The translations under genes and the position numbers were made by a program. The notes beneath the pieces are model-generated. The model saw only the letters and a program-made list of their open reading frames with translations, had not been told where the DNA came from and made no database searches. Below are positions 1 to 7,295 of a stretch of DNA of 37,307 nt, piece by piece. The stretch comes from Flavobacteriia bacterium (lineage in GTDB: Bacteria > Bacteroidota > Bacteroidia > Flavobacteriales_D > Crocinitomicaceae), in NCBI GenBank assembly GCA_947462925.1, contig CANHQP010000036.1, forward strand, positions 1-37,307, given 5' to 3'. The number at the start of each line of letters is the position of its first letter. Position 1 is the stretch's first letter.

Positions 1-126
1 ATTAATTATTTTGGTCAAGTTATTTGGTCAGGAATAAATATTGAGCAGCAAAATTTTTCATACTTATCAAATGGTCTTTATTTCCTGAGAATTGACAATA
101 GGACAATTAAATTAGTGAAACAATGA
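1..126 (+). CDS. 3' end of a T9SS cargo protein (C-terminal sorting domain)
   Basis: The reading frame is open from the first base and gives 41 residues before TGA at 124-126. It contains the beta-strand pattern NGLYFLRIDNRTIKLVKQ, which matches the end of the type A sorting domain that directs Bacteroidota proteins through the type IX secretion system: an NGxYxxxI strand, a turn, then a basic KLVKQ end. The protein is therefore inferred to be secreted or attached to the cell surface. Its catalytic or binding part lies left of the window and cannot be named. The gene ends 15 bp before the first attC-like spacer. Confidence 0.75.
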   Translation: MNYFGQVIWSGINIEQQNFSYLSNGLYFLRIDNRTIKLVKQ

Positions 127-141
127 GAAGAAGGGCAGCAC

Positions 142-272
142 ATAACAGCACCTACCCAAAAGGCGGGGTTTCGTGTTCCAAAGACAGTTTTGTGGTTAAT
201 GAAACATTAGTTTTTCAAATCAAGTTTGGTCCTGAAAATCCCCGCCTTCGCAAAGCGGCAAACCGTGAGCGG
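142..272 (+). other. attC-like site A (degenerate)
   Basis: The spacer begins with ATAAC (142-146) and ends with GTGAGCGG (265-272), one base away from the GTTAGCGG box of site C. The inner arms AGGCGGGG (161-168) and CCCCGCCT (240-247) are perfect complements. The outer parts of the two arms do not pair, so the site is either decayed or a hybrid of the left half of one site and the right half of another. By analogy with integron attC sites the crossover point would be 265/266. It is the weakest member of the set with site D. Confidence 0.4.
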
Positions 273-296
273 TCATTGTAAAAAGACGAAAAAATA

Positions 297-884
297 ATGA
301 AAATTCAAAACAAGAAAATTCAAAACAAGAAAATTCAAGTTCATAAATTCTTAGGTGAAGTATTCGGACGCGAAACAACAACATTTGACTTGTTGGCAAT
401 TATTATTAGCTCCGTTTCGTTTGCCGTACTGACTCTTTTCGTTAAGTGGAATGCTGACATTACTATCATTAAAAAAATTATACTGACAATTCTTGCACTT
501 GACATTGGGGGGGGCGTTGTAGCAAACTTTACAACAGGTACAAATAACTATTATGCTGAATCATTACGAAAGAGATACCTGTTTGTTATTTTCCATCTAT
601 TACAGCCATCCATTCTAATTTGGATTTTCCCAAGCGAGTTAATAGCGATTTTGGGAGTATCCTTATTTACTCTGACAAGCTCGATTATTGTTTTGAATAT
701 AAAAAAGCAATACAATCAAAGAATAGTTGCTATAACCCTTTTGCTTTTGAGCTTAATTCTATCAACTCTTTTATCTTATGCCGACCAATTGGCACAAATT
801 ATAATGCATTTCTTTTCTTTAAAGCTGATTTTGGCATTTAGCGTAAATTGGACTACAAATTACAAAGATGAAACAAGAATATAG
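297..884 (+). CDS. Multi-pass membrane protein, cassette-borne, unknown function
   Basis: This 195-aa protein has about five or six hydrophobic segments (roughly residues 30-50, 58-76, 92-108, 112-132, 142-162 and 167-185), so it is an integral inner-membrane protein. The stretch DIGGGVVANFTTGTNNYY around residues 69-86 is polar and glycine-rich and may be a functional loop. The N-terminus carries a KIQNK repeat encoded by a 15-bp tandem repeat (see findings). I do not recognise a named family. The start is the ATG only 24 bp after the site A end box, and the stop lies 14 bp before site B. That tight fit between two attC-like sites is typical of an integron gene cassette. No neighbour suggests a role. 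Confidence 0.7.
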   Translation: MKIQNKKIQNKKIQVHKFLGEVFGRETTTFDLLAIIISSVSFAVLTLFVKWNADITIIKKIILTILALDIGGGVVANFTTGTNNYYAESLRKRYLFVIFHLLQPSILIWIFPSELIAILGVSLFTLTSSIIVLNIKKQYNQRIVAITLLLLSLILSTLLSYADQLAQIIMHFFSLKLILAFSVNWTTNYKDETRI

Positions 885-898
885 ATTAAAACAACGAC

Positions 899-1031
899 CC
901 GCTAACAGCAGCTACACGCAAGTGGCGGTTCAGTGGTTAAATCAAGCTTTGTGCTTCTATCAAATTTTGTGCTTGGTTGACAGTGAATCGCTCCGAAATC
1001 GCCACCTGCGTGTAGCTGCAAAACGTTAATG
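899..1031 (+). other. attC-like site B
   Basis: CCGCTAAC at 899-906 opens the element and GTTAATG at 1025-1031 closes it. Between them the 20-nt arm at 908-927 pairs with 1000-1019 with one mismatch, forming a long near-perfect stem. The central roughly 70 nt do not pair well. This architecture (R''-like box, long imperfect stem, large variable loop, R'-like GTT box) is that of an attC recombination site. The predicted crossover would be between G1025 and T1026. It separates the membrane protein gene from the lipoprotein gene. Confidence 0.65.
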
Positions 1032-1066
1032 TAATTTTAAGAAAATCCGCTGAAAAATAAACGTGT

Positions 1067-1648
1067 ATGAAAAAAATCTTTTTACTATTATTTATTATTT
1101 CCACTTTTTCGTGTAAAAATTCTAGTGAAAACAGTTCCCAAATAGAAATAGAAAAAGAGTATTTAGGCATTGAAGACATTTCAAATAGTGAAACTAAATA
1201 TGAAACTATTGTAACAGAAAATGCTACAGATAATTTTAAATTATTGAATATCTTAAAAAGCAAACTTAAAAAAGCTAATTTTAATTTTACTGAACAAAAA
1301 GAAATTCGAAAAATGTCTTATAATAATTGTGAAGAGAATATCATAATAAATATTAATGGTAATGGAATTCGGCAATACTTTATAAGAAGTAAAAAACCCG
1401 AAAAGCCTACAAAAGATACATATGCTGATTTTTTAATTTGGGTTTATGAATTTTCAACACCAAAAATAGCTCAAGAGAATTATGATATACTAGAAAAAGC
1501 TCTCAATTCAAAAGGCAGATTTTGTAACGGAAAAGCACCTGAAAAGTTAGTGCTTAATGGAAACGAAGTTTTTCACTTGGCAACGAGAGCAGAAATGTTT
1601 AGAACATATACTGAAAGATATGGTGAAATAATAAAAAACTACCGCTAA
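1067..1648 (+). CDS. Lipoprotein, cassette-borne, unknown function
   Basis: The 193-aa product starts with a signal peptide (MKKIFLLLFIISTFSC). Its lipobox STFSC puts Cys16 at the mature N-terminus, so it should be a membrane-anchored lipoprotein. The Ser/Asn-rich linker after Cys16 is usual for Bacteroidota surface lipoproteins. The remainder is a mixed alpha/beta domain of about 130 residues with two further cysteines (residues 90 and 166) and an FLIWVYEFSTPKIAQENYD helix. No family was recognised. The TAA stop (1646-1648) lies inside the CCGCTAAC box of site C. Such overlap of a cassette ORF with its own attC is a known integron cassette habit. Confidence 0.7.
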   Translation: MKKIFLLLFIISTFSCKNSSENSSQIEIEKEYLGIEDISNSETKYETIVTENATDNFKLLNILKSKLKKANFNFTEQKEIRKMSYNNCEENIIININGNGIRQYFIRSKKPEKPTKDTYADFLIWVYEFSTPKIAQENYDILEKALNSKGRFCNGKAPEKLVLNGNEVFHLATRAEMFRTYTERYGEIIKNYR

Positions 1649-1774
1649 CAGCCGTTTCATGAAGCTGCGAAATATTTAGTAAAATCACATTTTTCTTTCG
1701 CTAGTTTTTTTATCTTAGCCGAGAGTACGCTGATAGGAAGTTCACAGCTTCTCGAAGCGGCGGAACGTTAGCGG
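1642..1774 (+). other. attC-like site C (best conserved)
   Basis: CCGCTAAC (1642-1649) and GTTAGCGG (1767-1774) are perfect inverted copies, like R'' and R' boxes. Inside them, AGCCG-TTC-GAAGCTG-GAA on the left (from 1650) matches the reverse complement of 1741-1762 with a few mismatches and an extra GT/TTC bulge. Bulges of this kind (extrahelical bases) set strand choice in true attC sites. The predicted crossover is 1767/1768. The element is 133 bp, inside the range known for attC sites. The left box also carries the stop codon of the upstream gene. Confidence 0.7.
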
Positions 1775-1840
1775 TATCTGCACCCAGAGTTTAACAATTG
1801 TATAACAAGAAACACTTTAAAGAAATTGTACTTTGGATTT

Positions 1841-3811
1841 ATGAAAAAAGTCGCTCGGTTATTATTGTTAAGTTTTCTTACCATTTACCAGTATGAAACC
1901 TTTGCACAATCTGAAGATTGTTCATGCAAAGCCGACTCAATTCAACTGTTTTCCTTAGATCAAGAAGAATATAATTTCAGCTTTACAAATATGTCACAGG
2001 GACTTTGTTTCGCTAACGTTATTTATGAATCTTCTCCTAAAATTACGGTAAAAATTTTCAACGAAACCCAAGATACCCTAATTAACCATTATAGAGAGCG
2101 TGATGCACATATTCATTGGCTGAGAAAAAATGGGAGATTTGACACTATTTATCCAGGACAAGCAATGATACTTCAAGGAATTACTCCTGGAGGTAAATTT
2201 ATAGGTTCAATGAATACTAGCCCTATTTATTTAAGATATCAAATAAAAGACAGTGTTTATAACAACAAAATATATGTTTGCGGTAACATTTATCCTACTG
2301 AGAAAAATCCTGAAGTTTCTTTCAAAGATTCAATAAAACAATCTACTCAGAAACTTATTATTGAAAAAGACACTGCCCCAAAAAATGGATTCTATGATAT
2401 TCCTTATCCAAATAATTCTAAATACCTTACCGAATATTGGGACAATGGAAAATTGCTAATTAAATATGAACATCCTACCAAAAAGATTTTTGTAATTGAA
2501 ACTCTGTACCCCAAAAAATTTGATACAATTCCTTTTGTAACGGAAGAAACGTATTTTGGTGCCCCGAATGATTATGAATTCACTTTATCAGTGGATGATA
2601 GAAAAATCAGTAGAGAGATTTATGTTGACGGAAGGGTAATTGAACGCTATAATCACGGAGGAATTTATTCGGAGATAATCAATAAAGATTCAACTTCCAT
2701 TAAACCGTTCTATACGCGTTATCATCGAAATGGGAAAGTCTGGTTCGAATACTTTGAGAATAAGAAATCAATTGAATACTATGCCACTGGTGAGTTAAAA
2801 TGGATTAGAGACGATAAATTTGACAAATTGTATTTCCGCTCAGGTGAATTAAAGCAAATCAGTTACACAGGTGTTTCGAAAACGGACACATCAGTGAGAT
2901 TTAGGCAATATTTTAAAAATGGTTGTAAGCAATTTGAAATATATGGAGGAAACCTTTCGATTATTTTTGATTCAACCAGATGTAATTGCCCTATTAAAGG
3001 CGAAAGAATCAATGCAGTTGGTGAATTAACCTATTTCAATTGTTCTTTGGACTCTGCTTTAAGAAAATCAAATTATGAAACGTACTTTGATATAGGTGAG
3101 TTTGATCTGAAGGGAATACTTAAAAATGGAAGTCGAATTTATCCAACGGGCCAAAATCTAGAAAAATTCGTATTTTTTGTTAGTGATTCCATTTATAGGC
3201 AGAATTTCGATTTCTACACCAGTTATTACGCAACAGATAATTTACTGAATGCTGATTTAATGCTTCCTTTCGATGGTTTTCATAAAACTGCGTTTAACCA
3301 ATTGGTTGATGGAAAAAAAGAAGGACCCTGGATTATTTTAGACACAAATATGAATGACTTCATGAGGCGCTTCTCGTATCCCAATATAGAAATTCCTGCG
3401 AACTTCATTTATCGATATCCAAAAAATATTTATAAAAATGGAACGCTTGTTGAAACTCACTTTTTTTCAGAATTGGGAACTTTGATTAAAAAAGTTAAAT
3501 TCTTAAATTCAAAAAAAATAACTGAAAATTATACGTATGAAATTTTGGGAACTCCCGGCGACAAGCAAAACCTCTCTTATTGCACTGTATTAATTTACAT
3601 AAACGATGCACTCGCCAAAATTGTATCTCCAAGAGTAAAGGCTGACTATTGGTCTGGAGATAATAACAGTCGAGGAGTTAGTAGTTTTTCTATCCCGTTC
3701 CACATTCAATCTGGAGAATTTACAGATCAAAAACTGCTCAATGGAACGATTGAGTATTTTGACGAAAAAGGTTACTTAGTAAAAACAATAATTGTAAAAA
3801 ACGGAAAATAA
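1841..3811 (+). CDS. Secreted MORN-type (YwqK-like) repeat protein
   Basis: From the ATG at 1841 the protein is 656 aa. An in-frame TTG at 1826 exists, but only the ATG places a Lys-Lys signal peptide (MKKVARLLLLSFLTIYQYE) at the very N-terminus, with cleavage near TFAQ. Residues about 190-420 contain repeated units of the form hhxNGKhxxEhhxxxk, for example YHRNGKVWFEYFENKK and YYATGELKWIRDDK. These match the MORN_2 repeats of the YwqK family. They probably form an elongated beta-sheet surface; the ligand is unknown. Four N-terminal cysteines could form disulfides. It lies between sites C and D, which would make it a very large (2.2 kb) cassette. The stop is 4 bp from site D. Confidence 0.7.
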   Translation: MKKVARLLLLSFLTIYQYETFAQSEDCSCKADSIQLFSLDQEEYNFSFTNMSQGLCFANVIYESSPKITVKIFNETQDTLINHYRERDAHIHWLRKNGRFDTIYPGQAMILQGITPGGKFIGSMNTSPIYLRYQIKDSVYNNKIYVCGNIYPTEKNPEVSFKDSIKQSTQKLIIEKDTAPKNGFYDIPYPNNSKYLTEYWDNGKLLIKYEHPTKKIFVIETLYPKKFDTIPFVTEETYFGAPNDYEFTLSVDDRKISREIYVDGRVIERYNHGGIYSEIINKDSTSIKPFYTRYHRNGKVWFEYFENKKSIEYYATGELKWIRDDKFDKLYFRSGELKQISYTGVSKTDTSVRFRQYFKNGCKQFEIYGGNLSIIFDSTRCNCPIKGERINAVGELTYFNCSLDSALRKSNYETYFDIGEFDLKGILKNGSRIYPTGQNLEKFVFFVSDSIYRQNFDFYTSYYATDNLLNADLMLPFDGFHKTAFNQLVDGKKEGPWIILDTNMNDFMRRFSYPNIEIPANFIYRYPKNIYKNGTLVETHFFSELGTLIKKVKFLNSKKITENYTYEILGTPGDKQNLSYCTVLIYINDALAKIVSPRVKADYWSGDNNSRGVSSFSIPFHIQSGEFTDQKLLNGTIEYFDEKGYLVKTIIVKNGK

Positions 3812-3815
3812 AATC

Positions 3816-3988
3816 CCGCTAACATGCGCTGAACAAAATAGCGCAATAATTACTCGCGAAACAATGCGCCACATTGCCTAGAGTAAAAAGGTTAAACGAG
3901 GTATAAGCAGCAAAAGTGCAAATATGTTCCGACTTTTTGTACTTTAGCACAGCGGACTAAAAAGCTCATTCGCCAAGCAGCGTTTAGC
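3816..3988 (+). other. attC-like site D (weak)
   Basis: The same CCGCTAAC box (3816-3823) begins 4 bp after the stop codon of the repeat-protein gene. A GTTTAGC box at 3982-3988 could be its partner, as the inverse GCTAAAC differs from GCTAAC by one inserted A. The internal arms pair poorly. ATGCGCC/CACATTG motifs near 3865-3880 resemble pieces of a better site, so this is likely a decayed or rearranged copy. Its position and first box support membership in the series. Confidence 0.4.
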
Positions 3989-4075
3989 AAAATAGCGGTT
4001 TTGTTGGTAAATTGAATATTTGTGATTTGAATTTCCCAATTTCGCAAAGCCCCTGAACGATATGTAATTAATCGT

Positions 4076-4873
4076 ATGAAGAATTGGATTATAATATTTT
4101 GCCTCTTGCTCTCCTTTCAAAGTTTGGGACAAGAAACAAATAATGAGCTTGAGTTTCATGTGATAAAAGAAACGCTTCCGCAGGTGTTAGATGCAAACCC
4201 GAACTCAATCGCAAGCTATTTAAAAGGAGGAGGATGGTATGAGACACTATTTCCAATAATTGTTGAATCAGCTGATTCAAATCAATTAAAATCCGAACTA
4301 GACCTTGTTGCAGATTCGATCTCTAAAATTTTAGAGCATAGTAAAATATGCGTGCTACTTTCTGATACGCTTTTCGCTTATAAGTATTCACCTTTTTTTC
4401 ACTATCATGGTGATGGTTGGGTGGATACATTTGATTTGCGAAACAGCAGTGACTGGCTAATTGAATATGAGGACTTAGTAGAAGTTTTTCAGACCAATCA
4501 CAAGTATAGAGGACTTTCAAAACCGATTGACCTTGAATTTACTGAGTTAATTCATGCTCATATATGTTCAAAACCTGGTGAGGACATACCAATAGATTTA
4601 GATAAACTGAACAGTTTAAATTATGCGTTTACCAGTGTTCTTCCTGCAAATCATGATTCACTGCGTAAACAGGGGTTGCTTATGAGAGGAATACGCATTT
4701 ACAAACCGGTTTTTAATAAAGCACAGGATAAGGCTTGTTATTTATTTTCTTTTCAAGCAAGAAATGGACCTTGGCGAGAATTTGTTTTTATTGAAAAAAA
4801 GAACGGGAAATGGCATTTCCTTGATTCTTATGGCAGTGAGCACATTGATAGAAATGAAAATTGGTTTAAATAA
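4076..4873 (+). CDS. Secreted protein, unknown function
   Basis: The 265-aa protein begins with a signal peptide (MKNWIIIFCLLLSFQSLG, cleavage near GQE), so it is exported to the periplasm or beyond. The mature part ends with WREFVFIEKKNGKWHFLDSY, an antiparallel strand pair with an EKKNGKWH turn. That resembles SnoaL/NTF2-like or DUF4878-type C-terminal strands, but the match is too short for assignment. The protein has few cysteines and no obvious catalytic motif. The start codon is 87 bp after site D, and the gene may be the last cassette or the first resident gene after the array. A hairpin lies 45 bp downstream. Confidence 0.65.
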   Translation: MKNWIIIFCLLLSFQSLGQETNNELEFHVIKETLPQVLDANPNSIASYLKGGGWYETLFPIIVESADSNQLKSELDLVADSISKILEHSKICVLLSDTLFAYKYSPFFHYHGDGWVDTFDLRNSSDWLIEYEDLVEVFQTNHKYRGLSKPIDLEFTELIHAHICSKPGEDIPIDLDKLNSLNYAFTSVLPANHDSLRKQGLLMRGIRIYKPVFNKAQDKACYLFSFQARNGPWREFVFIEKKNGKWHFLDSYGSEHIDRNENWFK

Positions 4874-4906
4874 TAGGCACAAAATCAATTACAAGTCAGT
4901 GGCTGA

Positions 4907-4953
4907 ATAACTGTAAGCGGGAAGACTTTACTTCCCAAAGTGTGAGATGTTAT
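4907..4953. repeat. Short palindromic element after the 4076-4873 gene
   Basis: GGGAAG (4919-4924) and CTTCCC (4931-4936) form a six-base-pair hairpin with a six-base loop. They are enclosed by ATAAC (4907-4911) and GTTAT (4949-4953). No U-tract follows on either strand, so it is a poor intrinsic terminator. The outer boxes have the polarity of attC R''/R' boxes, but 47 bp is shorter than known attC sites. It could be a remnant or chance. Confidence 0.3.
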
Positions 4954-4979
4954 AATAATGTAACCAGCAGACAAAGGAA

Positions 4980-5495
4980 ATGAATAAAAAGTTAATTTTC
5001 ATATTTATCGGACTTGCATTTTTAGCGATTGCACTTTTTGTTGGGACACCTTTTGAGTTTTTAAATGTGACGGCTGATAAAATTGCGACTTTTACAATTA
5101 TGATTTTGTTTTTTTTGCTTTTCATTGTTTTGTTTTTACAAATCAGACGACTAGATAAAAAGATATTTAAACACACAGCCACAGGACTTTTAATCGTATT
5201 GGCTATTCCGTATCTGTTTATAGCAATATGGACAACTTTGTTGATTGCTTCAAATTATCATCCAATGTGGCAAAACGTAAAAGTTTACACAAACTACAAA
5301 GGAGAAAGAGTAATTAGCCAATGGAGAGAAACCAGTGGTTCCATTTATGATTATCGCGACAGGAAAATCCTTGCCGACTTTGGAGAATTCCGAATTTCAT
5401 TTGACTGCAATGCTAATAACTTAAAAGGTATTTGGACAGTGTATGACATTAATAATAATACAACTACAATTATCAATTTTGACGATAATAAATAA
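4980..5495 (+). CDS. Small membrane protein, unknown function
   Basis: The 171-aa product has three hydrophobic segments (about residues 4-22, 35-54 and 68-90) and then a soluble C-terminal domain of about 80 residues. That domain contains YTNYKGERVISQW and an extended strand-rich end, TVYDINNNTTTIINFD. The C-terminal domain probably lies on one face of the inner membrane as a small beta sandwich. No family was recognised. The stop codon is 2 bp before the ATG of the esterase gene, so the two are almost certainly co-transcribed and perhaps translationally coupled. Confidence 0.7.
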   Translation: MNKKLIFIFIGLAFLAIALFVGTPFEFLNVTADKIATFTIMILFFLLFIVLFLQIRRLDKKIFKHTATGLLIVLAIPYLFIAIWTTLLIASNYHPMWQNVKVYTNYKGERVISQWRETSGSIYDYRDRKILADFGEFRISFDCNANNLKGIWTVYDINNNTTTIINFDDNK

Positions 5496-5497
5496 CA

Positions 5498-6649
5498 ATG
5501 CAAAAGATTCTCATTTATCTTATCTTTTTTTTAACGACATCGCTTCATGCGCAAGTTGATACCAACCTTGTCGCAATAAAAAAATATGCGATTCAATCAA
5601 AAATTCTTGAAACAGAAAGGAATTATTGGGTCAGTTTGCCTGCAGATTATGATTCTACCAGTGTGTATCCAGTAATCTATGTTTTAGATGCTGAATGGAA
5701 GTTTAGTATAACCAATGCATTAGAAAAAGACTTGTCTGAGAATGGTAAAATTCCACAGCACATTGTGGTAGGAATCACCCATCCAAATAGAAGATTTGAT
5801 TTGTCTTTTAGTACAACTAAAGTGAAGCATACTGGTGAGTTAGATACTACCTCTTTTAATTCTCAAAACTCAGGAAATGGTCTTAAATTCTTGGGTTTTA
5901 TCGAAGACGAATTGATGAAAGAGGTAAATTTGCGGTATTCAACAAATGGTTTTAATGTCTTGATTGGACATTCATTAGGTGGATATTTCTGTTCCTACAT
6001 ATTGCCAAATCAAAAATCATTTAGTTCGCTTCAAATATATGACCCGAGCATTTGGTACTGTGATGGTGAGGCTATTAAGCAAGTAGAAAGTAAACTTTCA
6101 AAAGATAAAAGCTGCACTATTTTTCTTTCATCAAGTGGCAACTATGAAAACCAATTTGCCAATCATCACAAAAAAATTGAAGAATTAATTCAAACCTTGA
6201 ATCGTTTCCCAAATATTCGAAGCGAATACAAAACCTATGAAAATGAACACCATAATTCGATGTACTTGTATAGTTTTTTAGATGGAATGTCCATGCTATA
6301 TAAGGGCTACGAAGTAAAAAAGGGAAATTGGGATTCAACAATTATAAATGTGTCCATGATTGAATCGCATTATAAACAGTTTTCAAAAACGCTGCAATTT
6401 GAATTTACTCCGCCAAGTAGTTTATACCGGGAAGTTGGCATAATTAATTTTAACCAAAAAAAATATCAGAACTGTATAGAAGCGCTAGAAACGTATTTCA
6501 AGAAGAATTCTAAAGATTTCTTTGCGCTTGAATTAATGGGTGATGCTTATGCTTTAATCGGTAAAAAAAGTCAAAGTCTCAAATACTATAAACTTGCAAG
6601 CGAAATCTCCCCTGATAATCTTCGGATTAAGGGAAAAATTGAAAATTGA
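5498..6649 (+). CDS. Secreted alpha/beta-hydrolase esterase (esterase D/IroE-like) with TPR tail
   Basis: The 383-aa protein has a signal peptide (MQKILIYLIFFLTTSLHAQ) followed by an alpha/beta-hydrolase domain of the putative esterase family (PF00756 type). WVSLPADYDSTSVYPVIYVL is the usual first-strand region. GHSLGG at 157-162 gives nucleophile Ser159. Asp182 in YDPSIW and His251/His252 in NEHHNSM are the likely acid and base. Family members hydrolyse acyl or siderophore esters; the substrate here is unknown. Residues about 315-380 (YREVGIINFNQKKYQNCIEA, then GDAYALIGKKSQSLKYYKLA) are two TPR units, a pairing common in Bacteroidota hydrolases. It is in a two-gene operon with the preceding membrane protein. 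Confidence 0.85.
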   Translation: MQKILIYLIFFLTTSLHAQVDTNLVAIKKYAIQSKILETERNYWVSLPADYDSTSVYPVIYVLDAEWKFSITNALEKDLSENGKIPQHIVVGITHPNRRFDLSFSTTKVKHTGELDTTSFNSQNSGNGLKFLGFIEDELMKEVNLRYSTNGFNVLIGHSLGGYFCSYILPNQKSFSSLQIYDPSIWYCDGEAIKQVESKLSKDKSCTIFLSSSGNYENQFANHHKKIEELIQTLNRFPNIRSEYKTYENEHHNSMYLYSFLDGMSMLYKGYEVKKGNWDSTIINVSMIESHYKQFSKTLQFEFTPPSSLYREVGIINFNQKKYQNCIEALETYFKKNSKDFFALELMGDAYALIGKKSQSLKYYKLASEISPDNLRIKGKIEN

Positions 6650-6716
6650 AGTAAATATTACATACAAGGCAAAAAAAACAACTCATAAAGAGTTAAATTG
6701 CACAAAAAAATAAGGA

Positions 6717-7199
6717 ATGAACAAAGCAAATCTTATGATCATCATTTTTCTGACAACTTGTCTACAAGCATTTGGACAGCATATTGGATTGACTTTTCAG
6801 GACGCAGAAAAACAAGGTATTTCAATCAAGCATTTGGACAGTTTATATAGAAGTGCAGTGCATGCTGATACTTCATTGGCGGTTTTCAAAACAGAAAAAG
6901 AGCAAGAAGCATTGCAGCAAGCATATGGGAAACTTTTACAAGATTTTGGCAAGTTCCTTTCTGAAAACAACTTCAAATGGGAAAAGCCGACAAAGTGCTT
7001 TAATAGGATATATTTTAACGCAGATGGGACTATAGATTATTTCCTATTTAATTTTCTTGGCAAAAAGGAAGATAAACCTTCGGAAAATATTGAACAGGAA
7101 TTTCAAAGATTACTGAATGCTTTTATTTCAGACTATCAGTTTTCGCTAAAAGGTAAATCGAAGTTTGCCCAATGCAGTCCGACAACCTTTATGCCTTAA
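6717..7199 (+). CDS. Secreted small protein, unknown function
   Basis: This 160-aa protein has a signal peptide (MNKANLMIIIFLTTCLQAFGQ). A helical stretch rich in Glu, Gln and Lys (about residues 55-85) leads to a strand-turn-strand FNRIYFNADGTIDYFLFNFL. Similar NxDGTIDYFLFxFL strands occur in uncharacterised Bacteroidota periplasmic proteins; I can name no domain. Cys93 and Cys153 may form a disulfide. It stands alone between the esterase and the Ntn-hydrolase, 67 bp from the former and 97 bp from the latter, with no clear terminator on either side. Confidence 0.65.
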   Translation: MNKANLMIIIFLTTCLQAFGQHIGLTFQDAEKQGISIKHLDSLYRSAVHADTSLAVFKTEKEQEALQQAYGKLLQDFGKFLSENNFKWEKPTKCFNRIYFNADGTIDYFLFNFLGKKEDKPSENIEQEFQRLLNAFISDYQFSLKGKSKFAQCSPTTFMP

Positions 7200-7295
7200 A
7201 AATGATTTTGTAAAACGAAGAACAAGATGGAAGAGAAAGTAGAAATGCAAGCAGGTATTTGTCAACAACCTTATCTCGTAAAAAAAAACACACAA

